Both the position numbers and the translations under genes were made by a program. Under the pieces are notes generated by a model, which saw only the letters and a program-made list of their open reading frames with translations, was not told the origin of the DNA and made no database searches. 64,000 nucleotides of DNA from Ferrovibrio sp965278975 (GTDB taxonomy: Bacteria; Pseudomonadota; Alphaproteobacteria; Ferrovibrionales; Ferrovibrionaceae), in the NCBI RefSeq assembly GCF_965278975.1, contig NZ_OZ257126.1, positions 1,488,001 through 1,552,000 on the forward strand. Reading direction: 5' to 3'. This document shows positions 1 to 8,693 of the stretch, in pieces. The first letter of the stretch is position 1. Every line of letters begins with the position of its first letter.

Positions 1-2930
1 CGCAGGCGCAGGCGGCAGGCTTCCACCACGGCATCCACCGCGTTCTTGCCGTCATGCTCAAGCTGGCGGGCGAATTCCACGATCAGGATCGCGTTCTTCG
101 CGGCGAGGCCGATCAGCACCACCAGGCCGATCTGCACCAGCACGTTGTTGTCCAGCCCGGTGAATTTCACACCGGCCAGGGCAAACAGCATGCTCATCGG
201 CACGATCAGCATGATCGCCAGCGGCAGCACCCAGCTTTCATACTGGGCCGCCAGCGCCAGGAACACGAACACGATGGCCAGCGCGAACACGAACAGGGCC
301 GTGTTGCCGGTCATGCGTTCCTGCAAGGCGATCTCGGTCCACTCAAAGCCCTGGCCGGGTTCCAGCACGCTGGCGGCCAGATTCTCCATCACGCTCAGTG
401 ACTGGCCGGTGGAGATGCCGGGCGGCGTGTTGCCCTGCAGCGGCACCGACACATACATGTTGTAGCGCTGGATCAGGTCGGGGCCGGAAGACTCCTTGAT
501 CTCGATCAGGCTGCCCAGCGGCACCAGATCGCCGCTGGCCGAACGCACCTTGAGATTCAGGATGTGATCCTGATCCAGGCGGAATTGCTGATCAGCCTGG
601 GCGCGCACCTGGAAGATGCGGCCGAAGGCGTTGAAGTCGTTCACATAGGCCGAGCCGAGATTGATCTGCAGGGTCTGGAACACGCTGCTCAGCGGCACGT
701 TCAGCATCTGCGCCTTGGTGCGGTCGATCTCGAGGAAGACCTGCGGCGAGGAAGCCGAGAAGGTGGTGAACACGCCGGTGACGCCCGGGGTCTGCTGCGC
801 CCGGCCCATCATCTGATAGGCAGCGGCGAGCAGCGGCCGCACATCATCCGAGGTACGGTTCTGCAGCTGCATCTTGAAACCGCCGCCCGAACCGATGCCC
901 GGCACCGCCGGCGGCGGGATGGCGATGACGAAGGCTTCCTCGATCGGCATCAGCTTGCCGATCATCTGGCCGATGATGACATCGGCGGTGAGGCCATGCG
1001 GCAGGCGCTCCTCGAACTTGGTGAACGGCGTGAAGATCACCGAGGCATTCGACGCGTTGGTGAAAGTGGCGCCGTTGAAGCCCGGGATCGCCACCACATT
1101 GGCAACGCCCGGGGTGCCTTCGATCAGCTTGGTCGCCTTCTGCGTCACTTCATCGGTGCGGCTCAAAGAGGCGCCATCGGGCAGCTGGATCACGACGATG
1201 GCATAGCCACGGTCGAGCGGCGGGATGAAGCCCTGCGGCACGGTACGGAACAGGAAGACGGTCGCCGCCACCAGCAGGCCGTAGAAGCCGAGCATCAGCA
1301 GGCGGCGCTTGACGATGCCATTGACGCCGCGCGCATAACCGTTGCTCATCTTCTCGAAGCCGGTGTTGAAACCGCCGGCCAGGCGGCCGAAGAAGCCCGG
1401 CTTGTAGCCGGCATCGCGCTTGGCATGGGCTTTCAGCAGGATGGCGCCCAGCGCCGGCGACAGCGTGAGCGAATTGAACGCCGAGAGGATGGTGGCGCCG
1501 GCAATGGTGAGCGCGAACTGCTTGTAGAACTGGCCGGAGATGCCGGGGATGAAGGCCGTGGGGATGAACACCGCCGAGAGCACCACGGCAATGGCGATCA
1601 CCGCCGTGCCGACCTCGTCCATGGTTTCATGCGCCGCGTCTCTGGGTGAGAGGCCATCGGCGATGTTGCGCTCGATATTCTCCACCACCACGATGGCGTC
1701 GTCGACCACGATGCCGATGGCCAGCACCAGGCCGAACAGGCTCAGCACGTTGAGCGTGAAGCCGAAAGCCAGCATCAGCGCGAAGGTGCCGATCAGCGAC
1801 ACCGGGATCGCCAGGATCGGGATCAGCGCCGCGCGCCAGTTCTGCAGGAAGACCAGCACCACCAGGGCCACCAGGATGATGGCCTCGATCAGCGTCTTGT
1901 ACACCTCGTCCACCGACTGGGCGATGAACTCGGTCGGGTTATAGACGATGGTGTATTCCAGGCCGGGCGGGAAATCCTGCTTCAGCTCGTTCATCCGGTT
2001 GATGACGCTCTGGGCGGTTTCCAGCGCATTGGTGCCGGGGCGCTGGAAGATGCCGAGCGCCACCGCGGTCTGGCCATCCAGATACGAGCGGCTGTTGTAA
2101 TCCTTGGCGCCGAGTTCGACGCGGGCGACATCGCGCAGCCGCACCAGGCGGCCGCCGGTGCCGGATTTGACGATCACCTCGCGGAACTGGCGCACATCCT
2201 CGAAGCGGCCCTGAGTGGTGACGATGGCCTGCAAGGCGTTGCTGTCAGGTGCGGGCTGCTGGCCCAGCGTGCCGCCGGAAACCTGCACATTCTGCGCCTG
2301 CAACGCCTGCACCACATCGCTGGCCGAAAGGCCGTAGGACGACAGGCGGTCGGGGTCGAGCCAGATGCGGATCGAGTATTCGCTGCCGCCGAACACGATG
2401 ACATTGCCGACACCGTTCAGCCGCAGCAGCTGCTCGCGGATGCGCATCTGCATGTAGTTGGCGATGTAGAGTTCGTCATAGCGCTTATCGGGCGAGAGCA
2501 GATGCACGACCATGATGAAGTCGCCGGCCTGCTTGTTCGTCGTGATGCCCTGGCGGCGCACTTCTTCCGGCAGGCGCGGCTCGGCGATGGAGACGCGGTT
2601 CTGCACCTGCACCTGGGCTGTATCCAGATTGGTGCCCGGGCGGAAAGTGATGGTGAGCTGCATCACGCCATTGGCGGTCGAGTAGCTCGACATATAGAGC
2701 ATGTTCTCGACGCCGTTGATTTCCTGCTCGATCGGCGTTGCCACGGTGCGGGCCACGGTCTCGGCATCGGCGCCGGGATAGACCGCCGTGACGTTGATCT
2801 GTGGCGGCGCGATTTCCGGATATTCCGTGACGGGCAGGAAACGGAAGGCGATGACACCGAGAATCACGGTGACGATGGAGACGACCGCCGCGAAGATCGG
2901 GCGGTCGACGAAGAAGTGACCGAATTTCAT
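1..2930 (-). CDS. RND (HAE1) multidrug efflux permease, 3' end beyond window
   Basis: Inner-membrane proton/drug antiporter of a tripartite efflux pump. The reverse strand reads open from an ATG at 2930 to the window edge, about 976 residues of the usual 1040-1060. The first helix follows MKFGHFFVDRPIF, typical of the AcrB/MexB class. The proton-relay Asp pair in TM4 is present (GIVVDDAIVVVENIE, D410/D411), as is the second membrane half starting near the FVFLALAAQYESW segment. The adaptor gene ends 11 bases upstream, so the two form an operon with the adaptor first. The C-terminal roughly 70 residues and any outer-membrane channel gene lie outside the window. The HAE1 family is clear; the substrates are not. 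Confidence 0.95.
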   Translation of the reverse strand, partial: MKFGHFFVDRPIFAAVVSIVTVILGVIAFRFLPVTEYPEIAPPQINVTAVYPGADAETVARTVATPIEQEINGVENMLYMSSYSTANGVMQLTITFRPGTNLDTAQVQVQNRVSIAEPRLPEEVRRQGITTNKQAGDFIMVVHLLSPDKRYDELYIANYMQMRIREQLLRLNGVGNVIVFGGSEYSIRIWLDPDRLSSYGLSASDVVQALQAQNVQVSGGTLGQQPAPDSNALQAIVTTQGRFEDVRQFREVIVKSGTGGRLVRLRDVARVELGAKDYNSRSYLDGQTAVALGIFQRPGTNALETAQSVINRMNELKQDFPPGLEYTIVYNPTEFIAQSVDEVYKTLIEAIILVALVVLVFLQNWRAALIPILAIPVSLIGTFALMLAFGFTLNVLSLFGLVLAIGIVVDDAIVVVENIERNIADGLSPRDAAHETMDEVGTAVIAIAVVLSAVFIPTAFIPGISGQFYKQFALTIAGATILSAFNSLTLSPALGAILLKAHAKRDAGYKPGFFGRLAGGFNTGFEKMSNGYARGVNGIVKRRLLMLGFYGLLVAATVFLFRTVPQGFIPPLDRGYAIVVIQLPDGASLSRTDEVTQKATKLIEGTPGVANVVAIPGFNGATFTNASNASVIFTPFTKFEERLPHGLTADVIIGQMIGKLMPIEEAFVIAIPPPAVPGIGSGGGFKMQLQNRTSDDVRPLLAAAYQMMGRAQQTPGVTGVFTTFSASSPQVFLEIDRTKAQMLNVPLSSVFQTLQINLGSAYVNDFNAFGRIFQVRAQADQQFRLDQDHILNLKVRSASGDLVPLGSLIEIKESSGPDLIQRYNMYVSVPLQGNTPPGISTGQSLSVMENLAASVLEPGQGFEWTEIALQERMTGNTALFVFALAIVFVFLALAAQYESWVLPLAIMLIVPMSMLFALAGVKFTGLDNNVLVQIGLVVLIGLAAKNAILIVEFARQLEHDGKNAVDAVVEACRLRL

Positions 2931-2941
2931 GGCTGTGTGCC

Positions 2942-4162
2942 TTACTGCTTCGCCGGGGCGGCGCCGCCCGGGGGCTTAGGAGCCGGCAGCGCCATCAGGC
3001 CGGCCCAGGTCGCCGGCAGTTGCACCGGCATCGGCGTCACCTTGCCGCCGCCCATGCGCACGCGCTGCAGGCCGTTGATCACCACGGTTTCGTCGCCCTT
3101 CAGGCCCTCGCGCACGATGCGGTAATTGTCGGTGCGCGAGCCGAGCCGTACCGGCTGCTGGCGCACGCTGCCGTCATCGCCCACCACATAGACGAAGCGG
3201 CGGCCGAGATCGGTGAGGATGGCTTCATCGGGCACCAGCACGCCACGGTATTGCGGGCTGCCCGGCACGGCGATGCGGCCGAACAGGCCGGGGGTGAGGA
3301 ACTGGTCCTTGTTCTCCAGCGTGGCGCGCAGCCGCATGGTGCCGGTGGCGGCATCCAGGCGGTTATCGGTGAAAGTGAGGTTGCCCTTATGCGGGAAGCC
3401 CTTCTCGTCGGCCAGCGCCACGGCGACTTCCAGCGAGCGACCGCCGTTACCGTTGCTGCTCGATGCGCCTTCGCGCGCCAGGCGCTGATAGGCCAGGAAG
3501 GAACGCTCGTCGATATCGAAATAGAAGTAGATCGGATCCTGCGCCACGATGGTGGTCAGCAGGGTCTCGTTCTCGCGCACCAGGTTACCCTCGGTCACCA
3601 GCTTGCGGCTGATGCGGCCGGAGATCGGCGCGCGGATTTCGGTGAAGCTCAGGTTGAGCCGGGTGGTTTCCACCGCGGCGCGGGCACCGGCCAGATCGGC
3701 CTGGGCCGAAAGCAGCGCCTGCCGGCGCTGATCGAGCTGGGCTTCGGCTGCGGTGCCGCTGCGCGCCAGGCGCTCGTAACGCTCGAATTCCAGCTTGGCG
3801 AGATCAAGACGGGTCTGCACCGAATTGAGGCTGGCCTGGGCCTGATTGAGGCTGGCCTGGTAGGGCCGGCGGTCGATCACCACCAGCAATTCGCCTTCCT
3901 TGACCTGGGTGCCTTCCTTGAACGGGATGCTGTCGATGAAGCCGTTCACCCGCGCCCGCACATCCACACTCGCTGAAGCCTCGAAGCGGCCAGTATATTC
4001 GTCCATCTCGACGATATCCTTGACCACCGGCTTGGCCACCGTCACCGGCGGCGGACCGCCCGGGCCCATCTGGGCCAGAGCAGCCGTGCTGGAGAAGCCA
4101 AGGGAAGCAATCAGCGCCAGGGCGGCGGCGATGGCGGAGCGGGGAGAAGTATGATTTTGCAT
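2942..4162 (-). CDS. RND efflux periplasmic adaptor (membrane fusion protein)
   Basis: Periplasmic adaptor linking the RND permease to an outer-membrane channel. It has 406 residues. A Sec-type signal (hydrophobic residues about 11-30, ending STAALAQ) is followed by the split lipoyl domain (VRARVNGFIDSIPF and later EIRAPISGRISRK), an alpha-helical hairpin rich in Gln/Ala between them, a beta-barrel region and a membrane-proximal domain. Length and domain order match AcrA/MexA-type HlyD proteins, but there is no lipobox Cys. The gene precedes the permease by 11 bases. No regulator gene adjoins, but a dyad lies just upstream of the start (4190-4205). Confidence 0.95.
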   Translation of the reverse strand: MQNHTSPRSAIAAALALIASLGFSSTAALAQMGPGGPPPVTVAKPVVKDIVEMDEYTGRFEASASVDVRARVNGFIDSIPFKEGTQVKEGELLVVIDRRPYQASLNQAQASLNSVQTRLDLAKLEFERYERLARSGTAAEAQLDQRRQALLSAQADLAGARAAVETTRLNLSFTEIRAPISGRISRKLVTEGNLVRENETLLTTIVAQDPIYFYFDIDERSFLAYQRLAREGASSSNGNGGRSLEVAVALADEKGFPHKGNLTFTDNRLDAATGTMRLRATLENKDQFLTPGLFGRIAVPGSPQYRGVLVPDEAILTDLGRRFVYVVGDDGSVRQQPVRLGSRTDNYRIVREGLKGDETVVINGLQRVRMGGGKVTPMPVQLPATWAGLMALPAPKPPGGAAPAKQ

Positions 4163-4189
4163 GGCGCCATTAATAGGGCGGCGCGGCCT

Positions 4190-4205
4190 ATTCGCAAGTG
4201 CGAAT
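4190..4205. promoter_or_regulatory. Palindromic operator candidate upstream of the efflux operon
   Basis: A perfect inverted repeat ATTCGCA-AG-TGCGAAT sits 28 bases upstream of the adaptor start, in the 67-base gap before hemJ. Size and symmetry suit a TetR/MarR-type repressor site. A second ATTCGC lies about 20 bases further on. No adjacent regulator gene is present, so the binder is unknown. Confidence 0.4.
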
Positions 4206-4229
4206 TGGTTTATTCGCTCATACTTGGGT

Positions 4230-4655
4230 TTAAAAAGGTTTCACTATGACAAGTATCACAATGCCGATCATCAGCAGGGTGGGGACTTCGTTCATGTAGC
4301 GATAGAAGCGCGCCGTGTGGGTATTTGCATCTTCAGCAAAATGCCGGCGCCAGCGGGCATAGCCGGCATGGATCAGCTGCATGCCGAGCAGCAGCAGCAG
4401 CTTGCCGTGAAACCAGCCGGACGACCAGTGATTGCCCTGCCAGGCCAGTAAAAGCCCGAAAATCCAGGCCGCCAGCATCGCAGGGTTGATAATGGCGCGC
4501 AGCAGCCGGCGCTCCATGATCTTGAATGTCTCGGATTGCTTCGAGCCGGTTTCGGTATCGACATGGTAAACGTAAAGCCGGGGCAGGTAGAACATGCCCG
4601 CCATCCAGGCGATCACGCTGATCACATGCAGCGCCTTCAGCCAGTCATACAGCAT
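4230..4655 (-). CDS. hemJ: Protoporphyrinogen IX oxidase HemJ
   Basis: Membrane enzyme oxidising protoporphyrinogen IX to protoporphyrin IX, the penultimate step of heme synthesis. The 141 residues form about four helices. Family signatures are LKALHVISVIAWMAGMFYLPRL with an early His, a later RRLLRAIINPAMLAAW segment, and the WFHGKLLLLLGM helix. Length matches the HemJ/UPF0093 family. It is the last gene of hemE-hemH-hemJ, 30 bases after hemH, so substrate and product enzymes are co-transcribed. No HemG or HemY-type oxidase is seen here; the HemY at 58917 is the unrelated TPR-like protein of the same name. Confidence 0.93.
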   Translation of the reverse strand: MLYDWLKALHVISVIAWMAGMFYLPRLYVYHVDTETGSKQSETFKIMERRLLRAIINPAMLAAWIFGLLLAWQGNHWSSGWFHGKLLLLLGMQLIHAGYARWRRHFAEDANTHTARFYRYMNEVPTLLMIGIVILVIVKPF

Positions 4656-4685
4656 GGGAATCCTTACCTCTCGCCGCTTTGAATA

Positions 4686-5702
4686 TCAGGCCTTGCAGGC
4701 GCAGCCGCTGAAATTTGTCGGACAAAGCCGGCGACTGTCCTGGCTGCAGACCGAGCCATCATAGACCGCTCCGCGTGCCAGCCGCGCCAAGCCTTGAATG
4801 AAATCCGGCGCAATACCCACGGTGGCGACACGGTGATAGGCCGGCACGCCCTTTTCATGTGCCAGCTCGCCATATTCGATATCCAGTTCAACCAGGGTCT
4901 CGGAATGCTCGGAGACAAAGGCAATGGGCGCCAGCACGATGGCCTTGCGGTCCTTTCCGGCGCGCTCGATCTCGGCATCCGTCGACGGGCCGATCCATTC
5001 CAGCGGCCCGACGCGGCTCTGGTAGCAGACCTGCCAGTCGAGATCCGGAATACCCAACGCAGCCACGATGGCCGCAGCCGTCTGTTCCACCTGCCATTGA
5101 TAGGGATCGCCGGCAGTGATGATCTTCTTCGGCAGGCCATGGGCCGAGAACAGCAGCCGGTGCGGCTGGCTGCTCACCTGGGCCAGCTTGTCGCGGATCA
5201 GCGCAGCCTGGGCGGCGATGAAGCCTGCCTCCGTGGGGTAGCAGCCAACCGTCGCGGTCGGCAGGGCAAGGCCGGCGGCAGCCGCCATGCGCTGCCAGTC
5301 GAGCAGGCTGGAGGCGGAGGTGGTGGTGGAGAATTGCGGATAGAGCGGCAGCAGCAGCACCCGCTCGGCGCCCCAATCCTTGGCCGCCTGGGCCGCATCG
5401 GCGGCAAACGGTTTCCAGTAGCGCATGGCAATGAAACAGCGGTAATCCGGGCCAAGCGCGGCTTCAAGGGCACGGGCCTGGGCTTCGGTCTCAGGCAGGA
5501 TCGGCGAACGGCCACCAAGTTTGGCATAGATCTCGGTCGCCACCTTGGCGCGGCGGCGCGATATCAGCTTGGCCAGCAGCCAGCGCGGCAGGCTGGGCAG
5601 TCGGATGATCGCCGGATCATTGAACAGATTGAACAGAAACGGCTGCACGGCTTCGGGGCCGTCCGGGCCGCCGAGATTGAACAGGATGACAGCGGTTTTC
5701 AT
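4686..5702 (-). CDS. hemH: Ferrochelatase
   Basis: Inserts Fe2+ into protoporphyrin IX to make protoheme. It has 338 residues from the ATG at 5702 (MKTAVILFNLGGPDG, the family N-terminus). The longer open frame upstream runs into hemE and was not used. The catalytic His lies in LLFSAHGLPKK and the conserved acidic/His segment is FVSEHSETLVELDIEY. The C-terminus carries four Cys (SVCSQDS, RRLC, SGCAC), a pattern compatible with the [2Fe-2S] cluster known in some bacterial ferrochelatases; that assignment is inference. The gene starts 26 bases after hemE. Confidence 0.95.
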   Translation of the reverse strand: MKTAVILFNLGGPDGPEAVQPFLFNLFNDPAIIRLPSLPRWLLAKLISRRRAKVATEIYAKLGGRSPILPETEAQARALEAALGPDYRCFIAMRYWKPFAADAAQAAKDWGAERVLLLPLYPQFSTTTSASSLLDWQRMAAAAGLALPTATVGCYPTEAGFIAAQAALIRDKLAQVSSQPHRLLFSAHGLPKKIITAGDPYQWQVEQTAAAIVAALGIPDLDWQVCYQSRVGPLEWIGPSTDAEIERAGKDRKAIVLAPIAFVSEHSETLVELDIEYGELAHEKGVPAYHRVATVGIAPDFIQGLARLARGAVYDGSVCSQDSRRLCPTNFSGCACKA

Positions 5703-5728
5703 GGGCAGGATGGGGTTTTCATGTTGAA

Positions 5729-6790
5729 TCAGGCCGCCGCGTTGGCGCCGCGCACCAGGGCGATGAGCTGTTCGACATGCGCCACCGGGGTTTCCGGCAG
5801 GATGCCATGGCCAAGGTTGAAAATGTAATTGCGGCCCTGGAAGGTTTGCAGCAGCCGCTGCACCGCATCGGCCATCATGCTGCCGCCGGCCAGCAGCAGG
5901 CGCGGATCGAGATTGCCCTGCACCACTGTGCCCCGGCTCCACAGATTGTCGCGCGCCCAGGCCAACGGCAGGGTGTAGTCGATGCCCAGCGCATCGGCGC
6001 CGGTCGCAGCCTGGAAGCCGGCATAATTCACCCCGGCACCGCGCGGGAAGGCAATCACCTTGACGCCCGGATGCTTCGCTTTCAGCCGGCTGATGATCAT
6101 TTTCACGGGCAGCACGCAGCACCGCTGGAAGGCTTCATCGGGCAACACCCCTGCCCAGGTATCGAATAATTGTACGACCTCGGCACCAGCCTGGATCTGC
6201 CGATCCAGGTATTCCACCGTGGCATCGGCCAGCAGGGTCAGCAGCCGGTCCAGGCCCTTCGGGTTGCCATAGGCCCACATCTTGGCCGCCGCCTGATCGT
6301 TGCCGCCACGGCCTTCCAGCATGTAGGTCGCCACCGTCCAGGGCGCGCCGGCAAAGCCGATTAGGGTGGTTTCGGCCGGCAAAGCAGCCTTAATCCGCGC
6401 CACGGCCTCATAGACCGGATTAAGCCGCTGGTGGATGGCGCCCGGATTGAGCTTGACCAGTTCGCCCTCGGTACGGATCGCGTCCAGCACCGGCCCCTCG
6501 CCCTCCTTGAAGGCCAGGCCCTGGCCCAGCGCCTGGGGCAGCAGCAGGATATCGGCGAACAGGATTGCGGCATCGAAGCCGAAACGGCGGATCGGCTGCA
6601 GCGTGACTTCGGTGGCCAAGTCTGGATTGTAGCAGAGGTCCAGGAAGCTGCCGGCCTGGGCGCGGGTGGCGCGGTATTCCGGCAGGTATCGGCCAGCCTG
6701 GCGCATCAGCCAGATCGGTGGCCGGGCCTGGGGCTCGCCATTCAGGGCGCGGAGAAAGGGTTTGGAACTGGCAGGAAGGACTGTGCTCAT
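5729..6790 (-). CDS. hemE: Uroporphyrinogen III decarboxylase
   Basis: Decarboxylates the four acetate side chains of uroporphyrinogen III to give coproporphyrinogen III in the cytoplasm. It has 353 residues, the family length. The signature RPPIWLMRQAGRYLPEYR lies near residues 23-40, with the active-site Asp in AAILFADILLLPQALG and the GFAGAPWTVATYMLEG motif mid-protein. The purine-rich tract GGAAAGGA lies upstream of the ATG. It is the first gene of hemE-hemH-hemJ and flanks the putative replication origin, as in Caulobacter and Rickettsia. Confidence 0.97.
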   Translation of the reverse strand: MSTVLPASSKPFLRALNGEPQARPPIWLMRQAGRYLPEYRATRAQAGSFLDLCYNPDLATEVTLQPIRRFGFDAAILFADILLLPQALGQGLAFKEGEGPVLDAIRTEGELVKLNPGAIHQRLNPVYEAVARIKAALPAETTLIGFAGAPWTVATYMLEGRGGNDQAAAKMWAYGNPKGLDRLLTLLADATVEYLDRQIQAGAEVVQLFDTWAGVLPDEAFQRCCVLPVKMIISRLKAKHPGVKVIAFPRGAGVNYAGFQAATGADALGIDYTLPLAWARDNLWSRGTVVQGNLDPRLLLAGGSMMADAVQRLLQTFQGRNYIFNLGHGILPETPVAHVEQLIALVRGANAAA

Positions 6791-7186
6791 GGCCCTATTC
6801 CTTTCCTATTTAACTTTAAAAATAAAGAGTTGGAGATGTTGTTGGTCCGGTGGATAACGGGAATTCTTATAACCTCGCCGGCTATGCCAGATTCCATCCC
6901 AACCCTGGTCGCGGCCTGGTCTGGGAACCCAATATCCTGCAACAACTTGTGCGACTCCCAAGGATTCCAGCAGGTTAAAGCCGGGGATAAGTTGGATAAC
7001 GACGGAATCATGACGCCTCTGTGCCATTCCCCCGCTATCCACAGGGGGGTAACGGATTCAGCAGGCAACGGGGGCGTTGCTTGCAGAATTTGACCTAAGC
7101 GGGCATGAAAAAGACCGGATCGTGGATAACCCCCGCCTTATCCACGTTATACCGTTTATCAACAGGCCGGACTTGGAGCTGCAATC
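6791..7186. other. oriC: Putative chromosomal replication origin (oriC)
   Basis: A 396-base gene-free region between divergent hemE and the PPSRP gene, the arrangement known for the Caulobacter and Rickettsia origins. DnaA-box-like 9-mers (consensus TTATCCACA): 6849-6857 minus TTATCCACC; 6991-6999 minus TTATCCAAC (7/9); 7035-7043 plus CTATCCACA; 7121-7129 minus TTATCCACG; 7138-7146 plus TTATCCACG; 7156-7164 plus TTATCAACA. The 7121 and 7138 boxes form an inverted pair 8 bases apart. An AT-rich stretch at 6801-6831, next to hemE, could be the unwinding element. I saw no TTAA-N7-TTAA CtrA site. Confidence 0.85.
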
Positions 7187-8059
7187 TTGTCGCCGGATAC
7201 CGTCGCCCAGCGTACGCCGCATATCCATCTGGTGTCGGACTCCACCGGCGAGACCCTGAAATCGGTCGCCACCGCCGGCTTGGTGCAGTTTCAGAAATCC
7301 CACGAAGAAGTCGAAATCCATAGCTGGTCGCTGGTGCGCACGGCGGCGCAGATGCAGCGCACCGTCGATGCCATTGCCAAGACCGGCGGCCTGGTGCTGT
7401 TCACCCTGGTCGATCCGCAATTGCGCGATGCCCTGGTGAAAGGCTGTGCCAAGCACCGCATCGGCTATATCGCCGTGCTCGATCCGGTGATCCATGCCAT
7501 GGGCAAATATTTCGGTGAGAAGGCGCGCAACCTGCCCGGCCGCCAGCATGAACTCGATGCCGAATATTTCGCCCGCATCGATGCCATGCATTTCACCATT
7601 GCCCATGACGATGGCCAGCATACCGAGGATATCGACAAGGCCGATATCGTGCTGGTCGGCGTGTCGCGCACCTCCAAGACACCAACCTCGATCTATCTCG
7701 CCAACCGCGGCTACAAGACCGCCAATGTGCCGATTGTGCCGGGCCTGTCGCTGCCCACCGAATTGCATGGCAATTGTCAGCCTTTCGTGGTCGGCCTCAC
7801 CACCTCGCCCGACCGCCTGGTGATGGTGCGGCGCAATCGCCTGATCAGCATGAACGAACAGGCTGAAACCGATTATGTCGATATCGAGCAGGTGCGTGCC
7901 GAAGTCGCCGAGGCGCGGAAAATCTGCGGCAAATATAATTGGCCGGTGATCGACGTGACCCGCCGCTCGATCGAAGAGACCGCCGCCGCGATCCTCAATC
8001 TCTATGCCAAGCGCCAGGAGCAGCTGAAAGAGCAGCAGGCCGGCGGGGATTGCCTGTAA
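7187..8059 (+). CDS. PPSRP: pyruvate phosphate dikinase / PEP synthase regulatory kinase-phosphorylase
   Basis: Bifunctional regulatory protein (DUF299) that inactivates PEP synthase or pyruvate phosphate dikinase by ADP-dependent Thr phosphorylation and reactivates it by phosphate-dependent dephosphorylation. It has 290 residues from a TTG codon, supported by GGAG at 7175-7178 eight bases upstream. Motifs are IHLVSDSTGETLKSVA at the N-terminus and the P-loop-like GVSRTSKTP at residues 158-166. It is the first gene rightward from the origin, followed by maf after 28 bases. The target dikinase is not in the window. Confidence 0.93.
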   Translation: MSPDTVAQRTPHIHLVSDSTGETLKSVATAGLVQFQKSHEEVEIHSWSLVRTAAQMQRTVDAIAKTGGLVLFTLVDPQLRDALVKGCAKHRIGYIAVLDPVIHAMGKYFGEKARNLPGRQHELDAEYFARIDAMHFTIAHDDGQHTEDIDKADIVLVGVSRTSKTPTSIYLANRGYKTANVPIVPGLSLPTELHGNCQPFVVGLTTSPDRLVMVRRNRLISMNEQAETDYVDIEQVRAEVAEARKICGKYNWPVIDVTRRSIEETAAAILNLYAKRQEQLKEQQAGGDCL

Positions 8060-8087
8060 TGGCATATGCTGTGATGGAGTATGGCCT

Positions 8088-8693
8088 GTGAGTCTGATTC
8101 TGGCTTCCGCCAGCCAGGCGCGCGCCGGCATGCTGCGCGCTGCCGGCCTCGATATCGAAGCGATTCCGGCGCGGATCGACGAAGAAGAAATCAAGCTGGC
8201 GCTGAAAGCCGAACAGGCGCCGGCGCGTCAGGCGGCCGAGGCCCTAGCCGAACTGAAGGCGCAGCGCGTGGCGCGGCTGCCGCACTTGGCCAATGACCAG
8301 CGCTTCATCATCGCCGCCGACCAGATGCTGGTCTGCGAGGATGAATGGTATGACAAGCCGGCGGATATCGCGGCGGCGCGGCAGCAATTGCTGAAACTGC
8401 GCGGCAAGCCGCATCAGCTCATCTCTGCCGTGGTCGCCGCCCGCTCCGGCGGCATCGTCTGGCGCCATATCGACAGTGCCACGCTGACCATGCGCGATTT
8501 CTCCGAAGGCTTCCTCGATGCCTATCTGGCGCAGGCTGGCGAGGCCGTGCTCGGCTCGGTCGGTGCCTATCAGCTCGAAGGCCTCGGCGTGCAATTGTTC
8601 AGCCGCATCCAGGGCGACTACTTCACCATCCTTGGCCTGCCGCTGCTGCCGCTGCTGGTTTTCCTGCGCGACAACGGCATCGTGCGGCCATGA
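8088..8693 (+). CDS. maf: Maf-like nucleotide pyrophosphatase
   Basis: Maf/YhdE-YceF family house-cleaning pyrophosphatase that hydrolyses non-canonical or modified NTPs. It has 201 residues from a GTG with GGAG at 8076-8079. The family signature LILASASQARAGML is at the N-terminus, with the acidic metal-site segment IIAADQMLVCEDEWYDKP mid-protein and EGLGVQLFSRIQGDYFTILG near the C-terminus. Its stop overlaps the aroE start (ATGA), indicating translational coupling. Substrate preference cannot be told from sequence. Confidence 0.93.
   Translation: MSLILASASQARAGMLRAAGLDIEAIPARIDEEEIKLALKAEQAPARQAAEALAELKAQRVARLPHLANDQRFIIAADQMLVCEDEWYDKPADIAAARQQLLKLRGKPHQLISAVVAARSGGIVWRHIDSATLTMRDFSEGFLDAYLAQAGEAVLGSVGAYQLEGLGVQLFSRIQGDYFTILGLPLLPLLVFLRDNGIVRP

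Noticed and set aside
564..1649. 361-codon plus-strand open frame inside the RND permease
   Set aside because: Opposite strand encodes the permease without interruption; the product has the biased Arg/Asp/Gly composition of a shadow.
6801..6831. CtrA-binding site in the origin
   Set aside because: Two TTAA tetramers are present but only 2 bases apart, not the 7 of the known consensus.
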